This document shows, piece after piece, positions 45,681-54,088 of a DNA stretch of 64,000 nt. The DNA lies in contig CAZWUJ010000010.1 in NCBI GenBank assembly GCA_964636705.1, positions 1-64,000 of the forward strand. Reading direction: 5' to 3'. The DNA is from VXRJ01 sp964636705 (lineage in GTDB: Bacteria; Acidobacteriota; Vicinamibacteria; Vicinamibacterales; UBA8438). Both the position numbers and the translations under genes were made by a program. Under the pieces are notes generated by a model. That model was given only the letters and a program-made list of their open reading frames with translations. It searched no databases and had not been told where the DNA came from. Numbering within the stretch: the stretch's first letter is position 1; each line of letters begins with the position of its first letter.

Positions 45681-46421
45681 CTACATGTACATCCCACCGT
45701 TGACTCCAATGACTTGCCCTGTAATATACGCTGCTTCATCCGACGCGAGAAAGCCGACGACGCCAGCCACCTCTTCCGGCGACCCGAGCCGTCCCATCGG
45801 GATCCGCTCTCTCAGCGCCGCCTGCGCCCGGCCGTCGAGCACCGCAGTCATGTCCGTTTCGATCATTCCCGGGGCGACGACGTTGACCGTGATGCCGCGC
45901 GACGCGACCTCCTGCGCCAGTGATTTCGTGAAGCCGATCAGGCCCGCCTTCGACGCCGCGTAGTTCGCCTGGCCGGGGTTGCCCGACTGGCCGACGACCG
46001 AAGCGATGTTGATGATGCGGCCCGAGCGCCGTTTCAACATCGGCCGGAGGACCGCCTGACACGACGTGTACGCCGCCGTCAGGTTGGTCGCGAGCACCGC
46101 TTCCCATTCCTCCGTCTTCATGCGCATCAGCAACTGATCCCGGACGATCCCCGCGTTGTTCACCAGAATGTCGATCCGACCGAAGCTGTCGAGCGCCCCC
46201 CGAACCGCGGCGGCGATCGATGCCGGGTCGGTAACCTCCAGGCTGACGGCCAGGGCCGCGCCGCCTTCGTCCACAATCCGCTGGCGCACCGGGTCGGCGT
46301 GGTCCGACCTCGCCCCCGCCACCACGGTGGCGCCAGCCGACGCCAGACGGAGAGCAATCGCCCGGCCGATACCACGCGAGGCGCCCGTCACAAGCGCCAC
46401 GCGGCCGCCAAGATCGCTCAC
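45681..46421 (-). CDS. fabG: 3-oxoacyl-ACP reductase FabG
   Basis: A 246-residue short-chain dehydrogenase. The NADPH motif VTGASRGIGRAIALRLA, NNAGIVRD, the catalytic Ser in IINIASVVG, YAASKAGL (Tyr and Lys) and the family C-terminus GQVIGVNGGMYM are all present. It reduces 3-oxoacyl-ACP in fatty-acid elongation. The GTG start overlaps the fabD stop by four bases. Confidence 0.95.
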   Translation of the reverse strand: MSDLGGRVALVTGASRGIGRAIALRLASAGATVVAGARSDHADPVRQRIVDEGGAALAVSLEVTDPASIAAAVRGALDSFGRIDILVNNAGIVRDQLLMRMKTEEWEAVLATNLTAAYTSCQAVLRPMLKRRSGRIINIASVVGQSGNPGQANYAASKAGLIGFTKSLAQEVASRGITVNVVAPGMIETDMTAVLDGRAQAALRERIPMGRLGSPEEVAGVVGFLASDEAAYITGQVIGVNGGMYM

Positions 46422-47371
46422 GAAGCCTCTCCCCCCCGGCCGGCGCCGTCCAGTACGGCAGCGGCGGCCTCGAGGCTCTTCGGATCCTGTACGTTCGCGA
46501 CGGCAAGGGACCGGTCGATCTTTCGGACCAGGCCGCTCAGCACCCGCCCCGGCCCCGCCTCAATCAACGTCGCAACTCCCTCGGCGACAAGGCGCTCGAC
46601 CACGGATGTCCACTGCACGGGAGCGCTCACCTGCCGCACCAGCGCCTCAATTGCTTCGGGCGCCGTCCGCTTCGGTTCGGCATCGACGTTCGCCACTACC
46701 GGCGCCGAGGGCGTCGCCGAGACCAGAGCGCGCAACTCGGGCGCCAGCCGTTCCTGCGCCGGCAGCATCAATGCACAATGGAACGGGGCGCTGACGGGCA
46801 GCGGCATGATGCGCCGCGCGCCCAGTTCCCGCGCCCGCGCGCCAGCCCGCGCCACTGCTGTCGCCGTACCCGCGATCGTCACCTGCCCGGGAGCGTTCCA
46901 GTTGGCGGGGCTGACCACTTCGCCGTCCGCCGCGTCGCGGCAGGCCCGCTCCACGCCGTCACGGTCCAGGCCGATCACCGCCGCCATGGCGCCCTGGCCG
47001 ACCGGCACCGCGGCCTGCATGTACTCGCCGCGGCGGCGGACAATGCGGAGGGCGTCAGCGAACCCGATCGTGCCGGCGGCCACATGGGCCGAGTACTCCC
47101 CCAGGCTGTGACCCGCAAGCAAGGCGGGCGCATGACCGCGGCTCCGGAGCAGCCGGTCGACGGCAACACTCATCGCGAGAATCGCCGGCTGCGTGTTGGC
47201 GGTCATCATCAGTTGATCTTCCGGTCCCTCGAAGCAGAGACGGCTGATCGGTTCGCCCAGCGCCGCGTCCGCTTCGGAGAAGGTATCCCGGCAAACGTCG
47301 AACGTCTCGGCCAGCGCCTTGCCCATCCCGACCTGTTGCGACCCCTGGCCCGGGAAGACGAAGGCGATCAC
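46418..47371 (-). CDS. fabD: Malonyl-CoA:ACP transacylase FabD
   Basis: A 317-residue acyltransferase that loads malonate onto ACP. It has the FPGQGSQQVGMG start, the active Ser89 in AGHSLGEYSAHVAAG, and the catalytic His in SAPFHCALM. The GTG start overlaps the plsX stop by four bases. Length and motif order are normal. Confidence 0.95.
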   Translation of the reverse strand: MIAFVFPGQGSQQVGMGKALAETFDVCRDTFSEADAALGEPISRLCFEGPEDQLMMTANTQPAILAMSVAVDRLLRSRGHAPALLAGHSLGEYSAHVAAGTIGFADALRIVRRRGEYMQAAVPVGQGAMAAVIGLDRDGVERACRDAADGEVVSPANWNAPGQVTIAGTATAVARAGARARELGARRIMPLPVSAPFHCALMLPAQERLAPELRALVSATPSAPVVANVDAEPKRTAPEAIEALVRQVSAPVQWTSVVERLVAEGVATLIEAGPGRVLSGLVRKIDRSLAVANVQDPKSLEAAAAVLDGAGRGGEAS

Positions 47372-48384
47372 GAGGCGCGCCCCGATGCACCCGGCGCCGG
47401 CGCCTGCATCCGCTCGCCCGTGATCTGAACCAGGTCCTGCCGGGCGAACCGGTGGGTAAGCGCCAGGGCGTTGCGGACCGCTTTGACCGATGACCGGCCG
47501 TGTCCCACCACGGCGAGGCGCGCCAGACCCAGGAGCGGCGCGCCTCCGTACTCCGAGTAGTCGACGCGCCGTCGAAAACGCCGGAACGCGCGTCGCGACA
47601 GCAGGTAGCCGAGCGATGTGGAGAACGTCCGGCTCAACTCGTCGCGCAGCAGGGTCTCCACCATTTCGACCAGACCCTCGCTCACCTTCAACGCGATGTT
47701 TCCGGTGAAACCGTCGCAGACGATGACGTCCGCGGTACCCGCATACAGATCATTCGCTTCGACGTTTCCGATGAACCGCAGACCGCTCTCCTGCAGCCGC
47801 CGGTGGGCGTCGCGGGTGAGATCGTTCCCCTTGGTCGCCTCTTCGGCGATCGACAGGAGGCCGACCCGCGGCTTCGCAATGCTGAGCACCACCTGCGCGA
47901 AGACGGTTCCCATGGAGGCGAACTGCACCAGATGGCGCGCCCGCCCCTCGACGGTGGCGCCGACATCCAGGAGTACCGCGTCGCCGTGGCGGGTCGGAAT
48001 CCGGACCGCGAGAGCGGGCCGGTCGACACCCGGCAACATCCCGAAGGCGGCATGCGCCGCCACGAGGGTTGCGCCGGTGTTGCCCGCGCTGAAGAAGGCC
48101 ACCGCTTCACCACGGGCCACCGCCTCGGCCGCCACCCGAACCGAGGCCCCCGGCTTCCGCCGCAATGCCGCCGGCCCCTCGTCCATGCCAATCACGTCGG
48201 GCGCCGGCTCCACGCGCACATCGATCTCGTCCACCCTCGGATGCCGGCGCAACTCGTCCTCGATCACGCCACGGGAGCCGACGAGGGTGAGGCCGAATCC
48301 AAGGTGACGGGCCGCAACGAGGGCTCCGGCCACCACGTTTCGTGGCCCGTGATCTCCCCCTACGGCGTCGACGGCAATGCGCAT
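47368..48384 (-). CDS. plsX: Phosphate acyltransferase PlsX
   Basis: A 338-residue enzyme converting acyl-ACP to acyl-phosphate for phospholipid synthesis. It begins MRIAVDAVGGDHGPRNVVAGA and contains VAFFSAGNTGATLVAAHAAFG, LLDVGATVEGRARHLVQFA, LLSIAEEATKGNDLT, FIGNVEANDLYAGTADVIVCDGF and DYSEYGGAPLLGL, the family blocks. It lies 28 bases after rpmF and is coupled to fabD. Confidence 0.94.
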   Translation of the reverse strand: MRIAVDAVGGDHGPRNVVAGALVAARHLGFGLTLVGSRGVIEDELRRHPRVDEIDVRVEPAPDVIGMDEGPAALRRKPGASVRVAAEAVARGEAVAFFSAGNTGATLVAAHAAFGMLPGVDRPALAVRIPTRHGDAVLLDVGATVEGRARHLVQFASMGTVFAQVVLSIAKPRVGLLSIAEEATKGNDLTRDAHRRLQESGLRFIGNVEANDLYAGTADVIVCDGFTGNIALKVSEGLVEMVETLLRDELSRTFSTSLGYLLSRRAFRRFRRRVDYSEYGGAPLLGLARLAVVGHGRSSVKAVRNALALTHRFARQDLVQITGERMQAPAPGASGRAS

Positions 48385-48412
48385 CGTGTCAGCGCGTGTT
48401 CTGCCGGGAGGA

Positions 48413-48595
48413 CTACGACTCCTTGACGGAACGGACCTGGCGATCCCGGTAGTAACCGCAGTGCGGGCAGACGCGGTGCGGCAACTGCAACTCGTGGCAC
48501 TGGGGACAAGGCTTCAAATGGATCGGCGCGAGCGCGTCGTGTGCGCGGCGCTTGGCGGTGCGTGTCTTGGAATGCCGTCGTTTCGGATTCGCCAT
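48413..48595 (-). CDS. rpmF: 50S ribosomal protein L32
   Basis: A 60-residue basic protein starting MANPKRRHSKTRTAKRRAHDAL, with a four-Cys zinc ribbon (CPQC and CPHC, 10 residues between the pairs). It sits between the DUF177 gene and plsX, the usual rpmF-plsX neighbourhood. The cysteine-containing form of L32 suggests normal zinc supply. Confidence 0.95.
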   Translation of the reverse strand: MANPKRRHSKTRTAKRRAHDALAPIHLKPCPQCHELQLPHRVCPHCGYYRDRQVRSVKES

Positions 48596-48600
48596 GGGAA

Positions 48601-49206
48601 TCAGGCCTTCTTCGTCAGTGCGGCTCGAACCGGCGCCGGACGAAACGCCCGGAGCCTCTCGAATCGCGGATCATGCCATGACGTGTCACAGTCGCACGTC
48701 GAGTCGTTTCGATTGGCGCCGCAGACCGGGCAGAGGCCGCGACAGTCCTCGCTGCACAGTGGCTTCATCGGCGACGCCAGCCGGAGCTGCTCTCTGACCA
48801 GGTCACCCAGGTGAATCCGGTCGTCCCGGTAGTAGGCCACCGACAGGTCGTCATCGGAGATTTCGTGCTCGCCTTCGCCGGTGTTCGCGCGATGCGGGTG
48901 ATAGCGAACATCGATATCGAGGACAGTCGGCACGTTGAACGGCTCCACGCACCGGCTGCAAGTTCGCCGCACCGTCGTCCGCAGGCGCCCCGACAACCGG
49001 TACCGGTCACCATCCTTCAGGATGCGCAACTCCAGCACGACCGGCGCCGAAACAGTGTACTCGTCCCGTTCGCCCGCTGCGCCGCCAAACAGGCCAGGGG
49101 GAAAAGACCGGTGCAACGGCTCGATTTCAGCCCGCAGGTCGCGGGGGTCGAACTGCTCCGAAGCCTCCGGCGGTGTCCTGTCCGCAGATCGCGGATCGTG
49201 AAGCAT
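48601..49206 (-). CDS. DUF177/YceD family protein
   Basis: A 201-residue protein of the YceD family, which is coupled to rpmF in many bacteria and linked to 23S rRNA or ribosome maturation. The N-terminal half has the RDLRAEIEPLHRSFPP-like start; the central CSRCVEPF block and the C-terminal CSEDCRGLCPVCGANRND motif provide likely zinc ligands. It ends five bases before rpmF. An extended -10 box lies 33 bases upstream of the ATG. Confidence 0.85.
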   Translation of the reverse strand: MLHDPRSADRTPPEASEQFDPRDLRAEIEPLHRSFPPGLFGGAAGERDEYTVSAPVVLELRILKDGDRYRLSGRLRTTVRRTCSRCVEPFNVPTVLDIDVRYHPHRANTGEGEHEISDDDLSVAYYRDDRIHLGDLVREQLRLASPMKPLCSEDCRGLCPVCGANRNDSTCDCDTSWHDPRFERLRAFRPAPVRAALTKKA

Positions 49207-49239
49207 GGATGAGGTTCCCTGCAGATTACCGAACCGTTT

Positions 49240-49248
49240 ATCTTATCA
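49240..49248 (-). promoter_or_regulatory. Extended -10 box for the DUF177-rpmF-plsX-fab operon
   Basis: On the minus strand TGATAAGAT (TGn plus TAAGAT) lies in the 91-base gap between dgt and the DUF177 gene, 33 bases before the DUF177 ATG. A second hexamer, TAATCT, is nearer the start (49223-49228). This is the only gap of any size in this part of the run. Confidence 0.4.
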
Positions 49249-49297
49249 CCATGGGCGCTTCGCACCGCGATGGCGTCCCGCGACATCCCGGCGGGGA

Positions 49298-50374
49298 TCA
49301 CGTTGCCCAATCGGGATCAACCCAGGGACGGGGGACGAACAGGGTCTCGAACAACCGCACCGCGTACCGGTCCGTCATTCCCGCGAGGAAGTCCCGGGTG
49401 GCTACGTCAACGCCATCGCGCTCCAGGGTGCGGCGATCGAGGAAGCGTGCCGGATCCTCGCGCACCTTTTCCCAAAGGCCGGCCAGAACGTCGTGCGCCT
49501 TCCGGAGCTCGCCGGCGGCGGCATCGCTCTCGTAGACCGCGCCGTGGAGAAACGACCGCACCGCCACCGTCGCCCGCAGCATCGCCTGGCTCATGGCCAC
49601 CTCGGGTGCGGCGCTCTCCAGGCGGTCCTGCGTGCTCTGGACCACGTCGGTCACCATCCGTCCGATCCGCTCCGAGGATCGGTCGCCCAGCACACGGATC
49701 GGGTCGAGCGGCAGATCCTCCTGGCGCAGCAGGCCGGCCCGAACCGCGTCATCGATGTCGTGGTTCACGTAGGCAATAATGTCGGCCACCCGCGCCACCT
49801 GGCCCTCCAGGGTCGCCGCGCGCTGGTCCGGCGGCGCCCCAACCGGCAAACCCTCCTTTCCCTTCGAGTGCCGGGCAATGCCGTCACGCACCTCCCACGT
49901 GAGGTTCAGTCCGTTGCCACCGTGCTCGAGAACGTCAATCACCCGCAGGCTCTGCTCGTAGTGGTTGAAGCCGCCCGGGCAAAGCGCCTTGAGGACTCGC
50001 TCCCCGGTGTGGCCGAAAGGCGTGTGACCCAGGTCGTGCCCCAGCGCGATGGCCTCGGTCAGTTCCTCGTTCAGTCGAAGCGCCTTGGCGATGGTGCGCG
50101 CGATCTGCGACACCTCGAGGGTATGCGTCAGGCGCGTCCGATAGTGGTCGCCCGCCGGGGCGAAGAACACCTGCGTCTTGTGCTTCAGCCGGCGGAACGC
50201 CTTCGAATGGATGATCCGATCCCGGTCGCGCTGAAACGCCGGGCGGACCGGATCTTCCGGCTCCGGGCGGAGGCGCCCGCGGGTCCGGCTGCTGAACGAC
50301 GCGGCCGGGCAGAGCGTGGCCTCCTCCCGCATCTCGAGCTGGACCCGAAGCGACGACTCCCGCACGACTGTCAT
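49298..50374 (-). CDS. dgt: Deoxyguanosinetriphosphate triphosphohydrolase-like protein
   Basis: A 358-residue HD-superfamily protein. HD residues are His84 (RLTHTLEVSQ), His113/Asp114 (GHDLGHTPFGHTGE) and Asp in IIAYVNHDIDDA. FQRDRDRIIHSKAFRRLKHKTQVF is the family N-terminal block. Such proteins release triphosphate from dNTPs, although the exact substrate varies. It overlaps miaA by four bases (ATGA). The longer frame to 51112 is antisense-type extension through miaA. Confidence 0.88.
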   Translation of the reverse strand: MTVVRESSLRVQLEMREEATLCPAASFSSRTRGRLRPEPEDPVRPAFQRDRDRIIHSKAFRRLKHKTQVFFAPAGDHYRTRLTHTLEVSQIARTIAKALRLNEELTEAIALGHDLGHTPFGHTGERVLKALCPGGFNHYEQSLRVIDVLEHGGNGLNLTWEVRDGIARHSKGKEGLPVGAPPDQRAATLEGQVARVADIIAYVNHDIDDAVRAGLLRQEDLPLDPIRVLGDRSSERIGRMVTDVVQSTQDRLESAAPEVAMSQAMLRATVAVRSFLHGAVYESDAAAGELRKAHDVLAGLWEKVREDPARFLDRRTLERDGVDVATRDFLAGMTDRYAVRLFETLFVPRPWVDPDWAT

Positions 50375-51336
50375 GCGCTGCGCACCACTTGCATCCTCCG
50401 CGGGCGGTCTACCAGCGCCAGCACTTCCTCCAGGGCTTCCGGCCGGTCGCCCGGGTGCGCGAGCCAGCGCACGCGCGGCTCCTTCCGGAACCAGATCAGT
50501 TGCCGGCGGGCATAACGGCGGTTCTCCTGTGCAATCAGCGCCCGCGTGGCCTCCTCGTCGCGCGCGCCCTCGAGATGCTCCAGCGCCTGGCGATAGACCA
50601 GTCCGCTGAACGCATGCGCGGACGGAGGCACTCCCGATGCGAGCATGGAGCGGATCTCGTCGAGCAGGCCGCCTTCGAACTGACGATCGACCCGCGCCGC
50701 GACCCGGCGTGCCGTTTCCTCCGGAGCAAGCCGCAGGCCGAAAGTCACCACATCGTATTCCGACAGCGGCGGATGCGTCTCCGCGAAGTGCTCCGTGAGC
50801 GGCCTGCCCGTAAGGAAGTACACCTCCAGCGCCCGGGTAAGCCGTTTCCGGTCGCGGAGCTGGATCCGCCGGCCCGAGGCGGGATCGACGCGGGCCACCA
50901 TGCGGTGCAGCCAGACGTCGCCCCGGCGCTCCGCGATGCCGTGCAGCCGATGGCGCAAGGCCTCGTCCCGGCCCGGACCGTCGAACAGACCCCGCGTCAG
51001 CGCCCGGTAGTAGAAACCGGTGCCCCCGGCCAGGATCGGCGTCCGCCCGCGCGACGTGATGCCGCGGATCGCGGCGGACGCTTCGCGGGCGTAGCGGGCG
51101 GCAGAATAGCATTCGACCGGATCCGCGACATCGATCAGGTGGTGCGGCACACCACCCCGTGCCGTGACGGGCGGCTTGTCCGTCCCGATGTCGAAGCCGC
51201 GATAGACCGCCGTCGAATCGCAGCTCACCACTTCTCCGTCAAGCTGGCGCGCGACCGCCACCGCGAGCGTACTCTTGCCGGTCGCGGTCGGACCGACGAT
51301 GGCGATCAGGCGGGGGCGGTCCGGGGCACCGCTCAT
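50371..51336 (-). CDS. miaA: tRNA dimethylallyltransferase MiaA
   Basis: A 321-residue enzyme that adds a dimethylallyl group to A37 of tRNAs reading UNN codons. The P-loop is GPTATGKS (15-22), followed by EVVSCDSTAVYRGFDIGTDKP, PHHLIDVADP, LAGGTGFYYRALTRGL, and IQLRDRKRLTRALEVYFLTGRPL; the C-terminal AFSGLVYRQALEHLEG and RYARRQLIWFRKEP also match. The ATG at 51336 overlaps the stop of the preceding small ORF (ATGA). Confidence 0.93.
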   Translation of the reverse strand: MSGAPDRPRLIAIVGPTATGKSTLAVAVARQLDGEVVSCDSTAVYRGFDIGTDKPPVTARGGVPHHLIDVADPVECYSAARYAREASAAIRGITSRGRTPILAGGTGFYYRALTRGLFDGPGRDEALRHRLHGIAERRGDVWLHRMVARVDPASGRRIQLRDRKRLTRALEVYFLTGRPLTEHFAETHPPLSEYDVVTFGLRLAPEETARRVAARVDRQFEGGLLDEIRSMLASGVPPSAHAFSGLVYRQALEHLEGARDEEATRALIAQENRRYARRQLIWFRKEPRVRWLAHPGDRPEALEEVLALVDRPRRMQVVRSA

Positions 51337-51428
51337 GACCACCGGTAGAGGATCCAGGCGATCATTACCGCGAGCAGGAGCACCCAACCGATCAACTGCG
51401 TGCGCGTCGGAAGGGGCATGAAGCTCAT
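51333..51428 (-). CDS. Small single-helix membrane protein (31 aa)
   Basis: A 31-residue ORF between tonB and miaA. It starts MSFMPLPTRTQLIG and has a hydrophobic helix (WVLLLAVMIAWILY) ending Arg-Trp-Ser. A GGAG site lies eight bases upstream of the ATG, and its stop overlaps the miaA start (ATGA), which suggests it is translated and coupled. I know no family; small membrane proteins of this kind can be partners of a larger membrane complex, perhaps the TonB protein encoded just upstream. Confidence 0.55.
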   Translation of the reverse strand: MSFMPLPTRTQLIGWVLLLAVMIAWILYRWS

Positions 51429-51445
51429 CGTCTTGCTCCGGCCGG

Positions 51446-52666
51446 TCAGACCGGCGGCGATTCGTTGAAGTAGAAGGTCACGGTGAAGAAACAGGAGTCG
51501 CCCGGGTAGTCGTCCGGCAGCGGCTGGGTCGGATTGGAAGTTGCCAGCGCATTGAACGCCGAGTTGGTGAACGCGTCGACTCCGGCCGGCCTGACCACGG
51601 TGAGGCCGCTCATCGATCCGTCGCGATGGATCGTGAACGTCAGCACGACGTTGCCGTGCAGCGACCGCGACATGATGGCGTACGGGACGAACCAGTTCCG
51701 CCGGACCTGGGCAATGAACCGGCGGATCCACGGACCGAAGTCGGCGCCACGAGAGTCGAACTGAATCTCCGGGCCGAACCGGCCCGTGTCACCGCGGCTG
51801 TTGCTGAAGTTCTCTCGCAGCCGGTAGCGGTCGATGTTCCGCATGGCCCGTCCAACGAGACCGTCCGCCGGGCGTCGCATCCTCGGATCCAGCGGATCCG
51901 GATCGTCAGGCAGCTCCACCCCGCGCGATCCCGGAAGCAGCAGGGCGCCTTCGGCCAGCAGCGCCTCGATGTCGCGCTCCGGCGCGTCGGCATCCCCGTC
52001 CGTCTCGGCTTCCGCGGCATCGGCGAGCGCGTCCTCGGCCTCCACCGGTTCCTCTGGCAGCTCCTCTACCGGATCGTCGGCCGTGCCGTCGCCTCCCGCT
52101 GTGGCGTCGGCCGTCTCCGCGTCGGCAACCGGATCGTCGATCGGCGCCTCCACCTCGGCCGCCGGCCCGGTGTCCAGCGGATCGGCGTCCGCGGGGGTCT
52201 CGTTCTCGGCCAGCGCGCGGGGGTCGGGATTGAGCCCCTCCTGCGGATCCTCGGAGAGAACCATGTTGCTGGAATTCCCTTCCGCGTTCGGCAGGGAGTT
52301 CAGTGGATCCTCCGAGGCGGTCGGCGACTGCGCGACCCGGTCCCGATCGGATAGCGGCGCATCCGGACGCGGCGCTTCTTCCGGTTCGATTTCGACGAGC
52401 GGTTCGATGTAGACGAAGGTGGGATCGGACTGGGCGGCGAGGGCCTGAGCCATCGCCTGAGCCTCCGCCTGCTGTTGGGCAAGTTCGGCAAGGCGCGCCG
52501 CGCGCCGCTCCTCCGCCTCCCGGACCCATTCCATCTGCGGAATCCACAGCAGGAGGCCGACGACGAACAGATGGAGGAAGAGCGAGAACAGCGACTGCTC
52601 CCGCCACGACATTGCCGGTTCGAGCCCCGGCGAATCGGCGTATCGGCCCTCGAAGTCAAAAATCAT
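51446..52666 (-). CDS. TonB-family energy transducer
   Basis: A 406-residue protein with a cytoplasmic N-terminus, one membrane helix (about residues 26-42), a long periplasmic spacer and a C-terminal TonB domain (about 310-400, with GNVVLTFTIHRDGSMSGLTVVRPAGVDAFTNSAFNAL in adjoining parts). Unlike classical TonB, whose spacer is Pro/Lys-rich, this one is highly acidic (Glu, Asp, Ala) from about 70 to 240. The terminal segment SPPV is not the usual one. No exbB or exbD is in the window. It may energise outer-membrane transport or act as a TolA-like link. The -10 TATAAT lies 31 bases upstream. Confidence 0.75.
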   Translation of the reverse strand: MIFDFEGRYADSPGLEPAMSWREQSLFSLFLHLFVVGLLLWIPQMEWVREAEERRAARLAELAQQQAEAQAMAQALAAQSDPTFVYIEPLVEIEPEEAPRPDAPLSDRDRVAQSPTASEDPLNSLPNAEGNSSNMVLSEDPQEGLNPDPRALAENETPADADPLDTGPAAEVEAPIDDPVADAETADATAGGDGTADDPVEELPEEPVEAEDALADAAEAETDGDADAPERDIEALLAEGALLLPGSRGVELPDDPDPLDPRMRRPADGLVGRAMRNIDRYRLRENFSNSRGDTGRFGPEIQFDSRGADFGPWIRRFIAQVRRNWFVPYAIMSRSLHGNVVLTFTIHRDGSMSGLTVVRPAGVDAFTNSAFNALATSNPTQPLPDDYPGDSCFFTVTFYFNESPPV

Positions 52667-52690
52667 GGCGCGCCCGGACCGGTCCAGCCG

Positions 52691-53470
52691 TCAATCGATT
52701 ATAGCTTCCCGCGGTGATGGCCGCGCGGCCGTATACAAATAGACGATCCCGAATTGCAGCGGCCGCGCTGCCACGCCGTCGAATCCGGTCTCCTCCAGCA
52801 GGCGGAGAAAGGCGTCACCGCTGGGAAACTGGCCGACCGAAGCCGGCAGATAGGCGTAGGCGCTGTCGTGGCGTGAGACGACGCGTCCGAGCGTGGGCAG
52901 GACGCGCCGGAAATACCACGCGTAGAGGGCTCGAAGGACCGGGACGGTCGGCATTCCGAATTCCAGGATGGCGATCCGCCCCCCCGGCCGGACGACCCGG
53001 TGCATTTCGGCCAGTGCCCGCGACGGATGCTCGACGTTTCGGATGCCGAAGGCGACCGTAGCGGCGTCGGCGCAACCATCCGGCATCGGCAGCCGGGTTG
53101 CGTCGCCGCGAACGAGCTGCACCCGATCGACCATCCCGCGCTGCGCCACCTTCGACCGGCCCAGGGCGAGCATGGCGGCGGCGAAGTCGATCCCCACGAC
53201 GCGTGAGGCGCCGGGCCCGTCCGGGACGCCGGTTGCCAGCGCGATCGCGAGATCGGCGGTGCCCGTGCAGGAGTCGAGTACCGTCTCGGCGCCCGTCAGT
53301 GCGAGCTCCCGGACGGCCAGCTTCCGCCAGCGCCGGTCGAGGCCGGCGCTCAACACCCGGTTCAACAGGTCGTAGCGGCCGGCGATCGCATCGAACATCC
53401 CGGCAATCCGCCGGGCCGACTTGTCGAGCGGAGGCTCCGCCGGCGGCCGGACCGCCGCGCCGTCGTTCAT
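52691..53470 (-). CDS. menG: Demethylmenaquinone methyltransferase MenG/UbiE
   Basis: A 259-residue SAM-dependent methyltransferase. It keeps FDAIAGRYDLLNRVLSAGLDRRWRK, VLDSCTGTADLAIALA (SAM motif), VVGIDFAAAMLALGRSKV, ATVAFGIRNVEHPSRALAEMHRVVRPGG (two blocks) and LEFGMPTVPVLRALYAWYFRRVLP. It performs the last methylation of menaquinone. Its place after mqnP and ubiX completes a quinone cluster. The ATG overlaps the ubiX stop (ATGA). Confidence 0.92.
   Translation of the reverse strand: MNDGAAVRPPAEPPLDKSARRIAGMFDAIAGRYDLLNRVLSAGLDRRWRKLAVRELALTGAETVLDSCTGTADLAIALATGVPDGPGASRVVGIDFAAAMLALGRSKVAQRGMVDRVQLVRGDATRLPMPDGCADAATVAFGIRNVEHPSRALAEMHRVVRPGGRIAILEFGMPTVPVLRALYAWYFRRVLPTLGRVVSRHDSAYAYLPASVGQFPSGDAFLRLLEETGFDGVAARPLQFGIVYLYTAARPSPREAIID
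52698..52703 (-). promoter_or_regulatory. Consensus -10 box for tonB
   Basis: On the minus strand a perfect TATAAT lies within the last codons of menG, 31 bases before the tonB ATG. No -35 box is clear. Confidence 0.4.
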
Positions 53471-54081
53471 CCCGTCCAGGCAGGATAGAGCTGGTGCTCG
53501 ATGTCCAGCGCGGAGAGGATCTTGCCCGCCATGAAGTCCGCGAGATCGTCCAGGGTGCGCGGCCCCTGGTAGAAGGCCGGCATCGCGGGCAGGAGGTGCG
53601 CTCCGGCCTCGGCGCAGAGCACCAGGTTGCGAAGCTGGGGCAGGCTCATCGGCGTCTCGCGCGGCACGATCACCAGCCGCCGGCGTTCCTTCAGCATGAC
53701 GTCGGCGGCCCGCTCGATGAGGTTGCGGGACAGCCCGTGCGCGACTCCGGCCAGTGTCTTCATCGAACAGGGAACGATCACCATTGCGTCGCACCGATGA
53801 CTGCCGCTCGCGATCGACGCGCCGACGTCCCGGTTGCGGTGCACGACGAAGGTGGAGCCTCCCGGCATGGAAATGCCGTAGCGCGAGGCCAGATAGACGG
53901 GCAACCCCTCGACCGTGACGTCGGAGCCCAGTTCATCGTGCAGCAGGCGGTGGCCGTACTCCGACACCACGAGGTCGACCTCCGCACCGGCGTCGATCAG
54001 CGCCGCGAGCGTCCGCACCGCGTACAACGCCCCGCTCGCGCCGGTAATGCCGACCACCACGCGCATTGGTTTGACAGGCAT
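53467..54081 (-). CDS. ubiX: Flavin prenyltransferase UbiX-type
   Basis: A 204-residue protein that makes prenylated FMN, the cofactor of UbiD-type decarboxylases. It has VVVGITGASGALYAVRTL, VDLVVSEYGHRLL, AIASGSH-type SIASGSHRCDAMVIVPCSMKTLAGVAHGLSRNLIERAADV (adjoining blocks) and MSLPQLRNLVLCAEAGAHLLPAMPAFY. In futalosine-pathway genomes this UbiX-like protein is paired with a UbiD-like enzyme (MqnL), not seen here. Seven bases separate it from the UbiA-type gene. Confidence 0.88.
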   Translation of the reverse strand: MPVKPMRVVVGITGASGALYAVRTLAALIDAGAEVDLVVSEYGHRLLHDELGSDVTVEGLPVYLASRYGISMPGGSTFVVHRNRDVGASIASGSHRCDAMVIVPCSMKTLAGVAHGLSRNLIERAADVMLKERRRLVIVPRETPMSLPQLRNLVLCAEAGAHLLPAMPAFYQGPRTLDDLADFMAGKILSALDIEHQLYPAWTG

Positions 54082-54088
54082 GCGCCAA

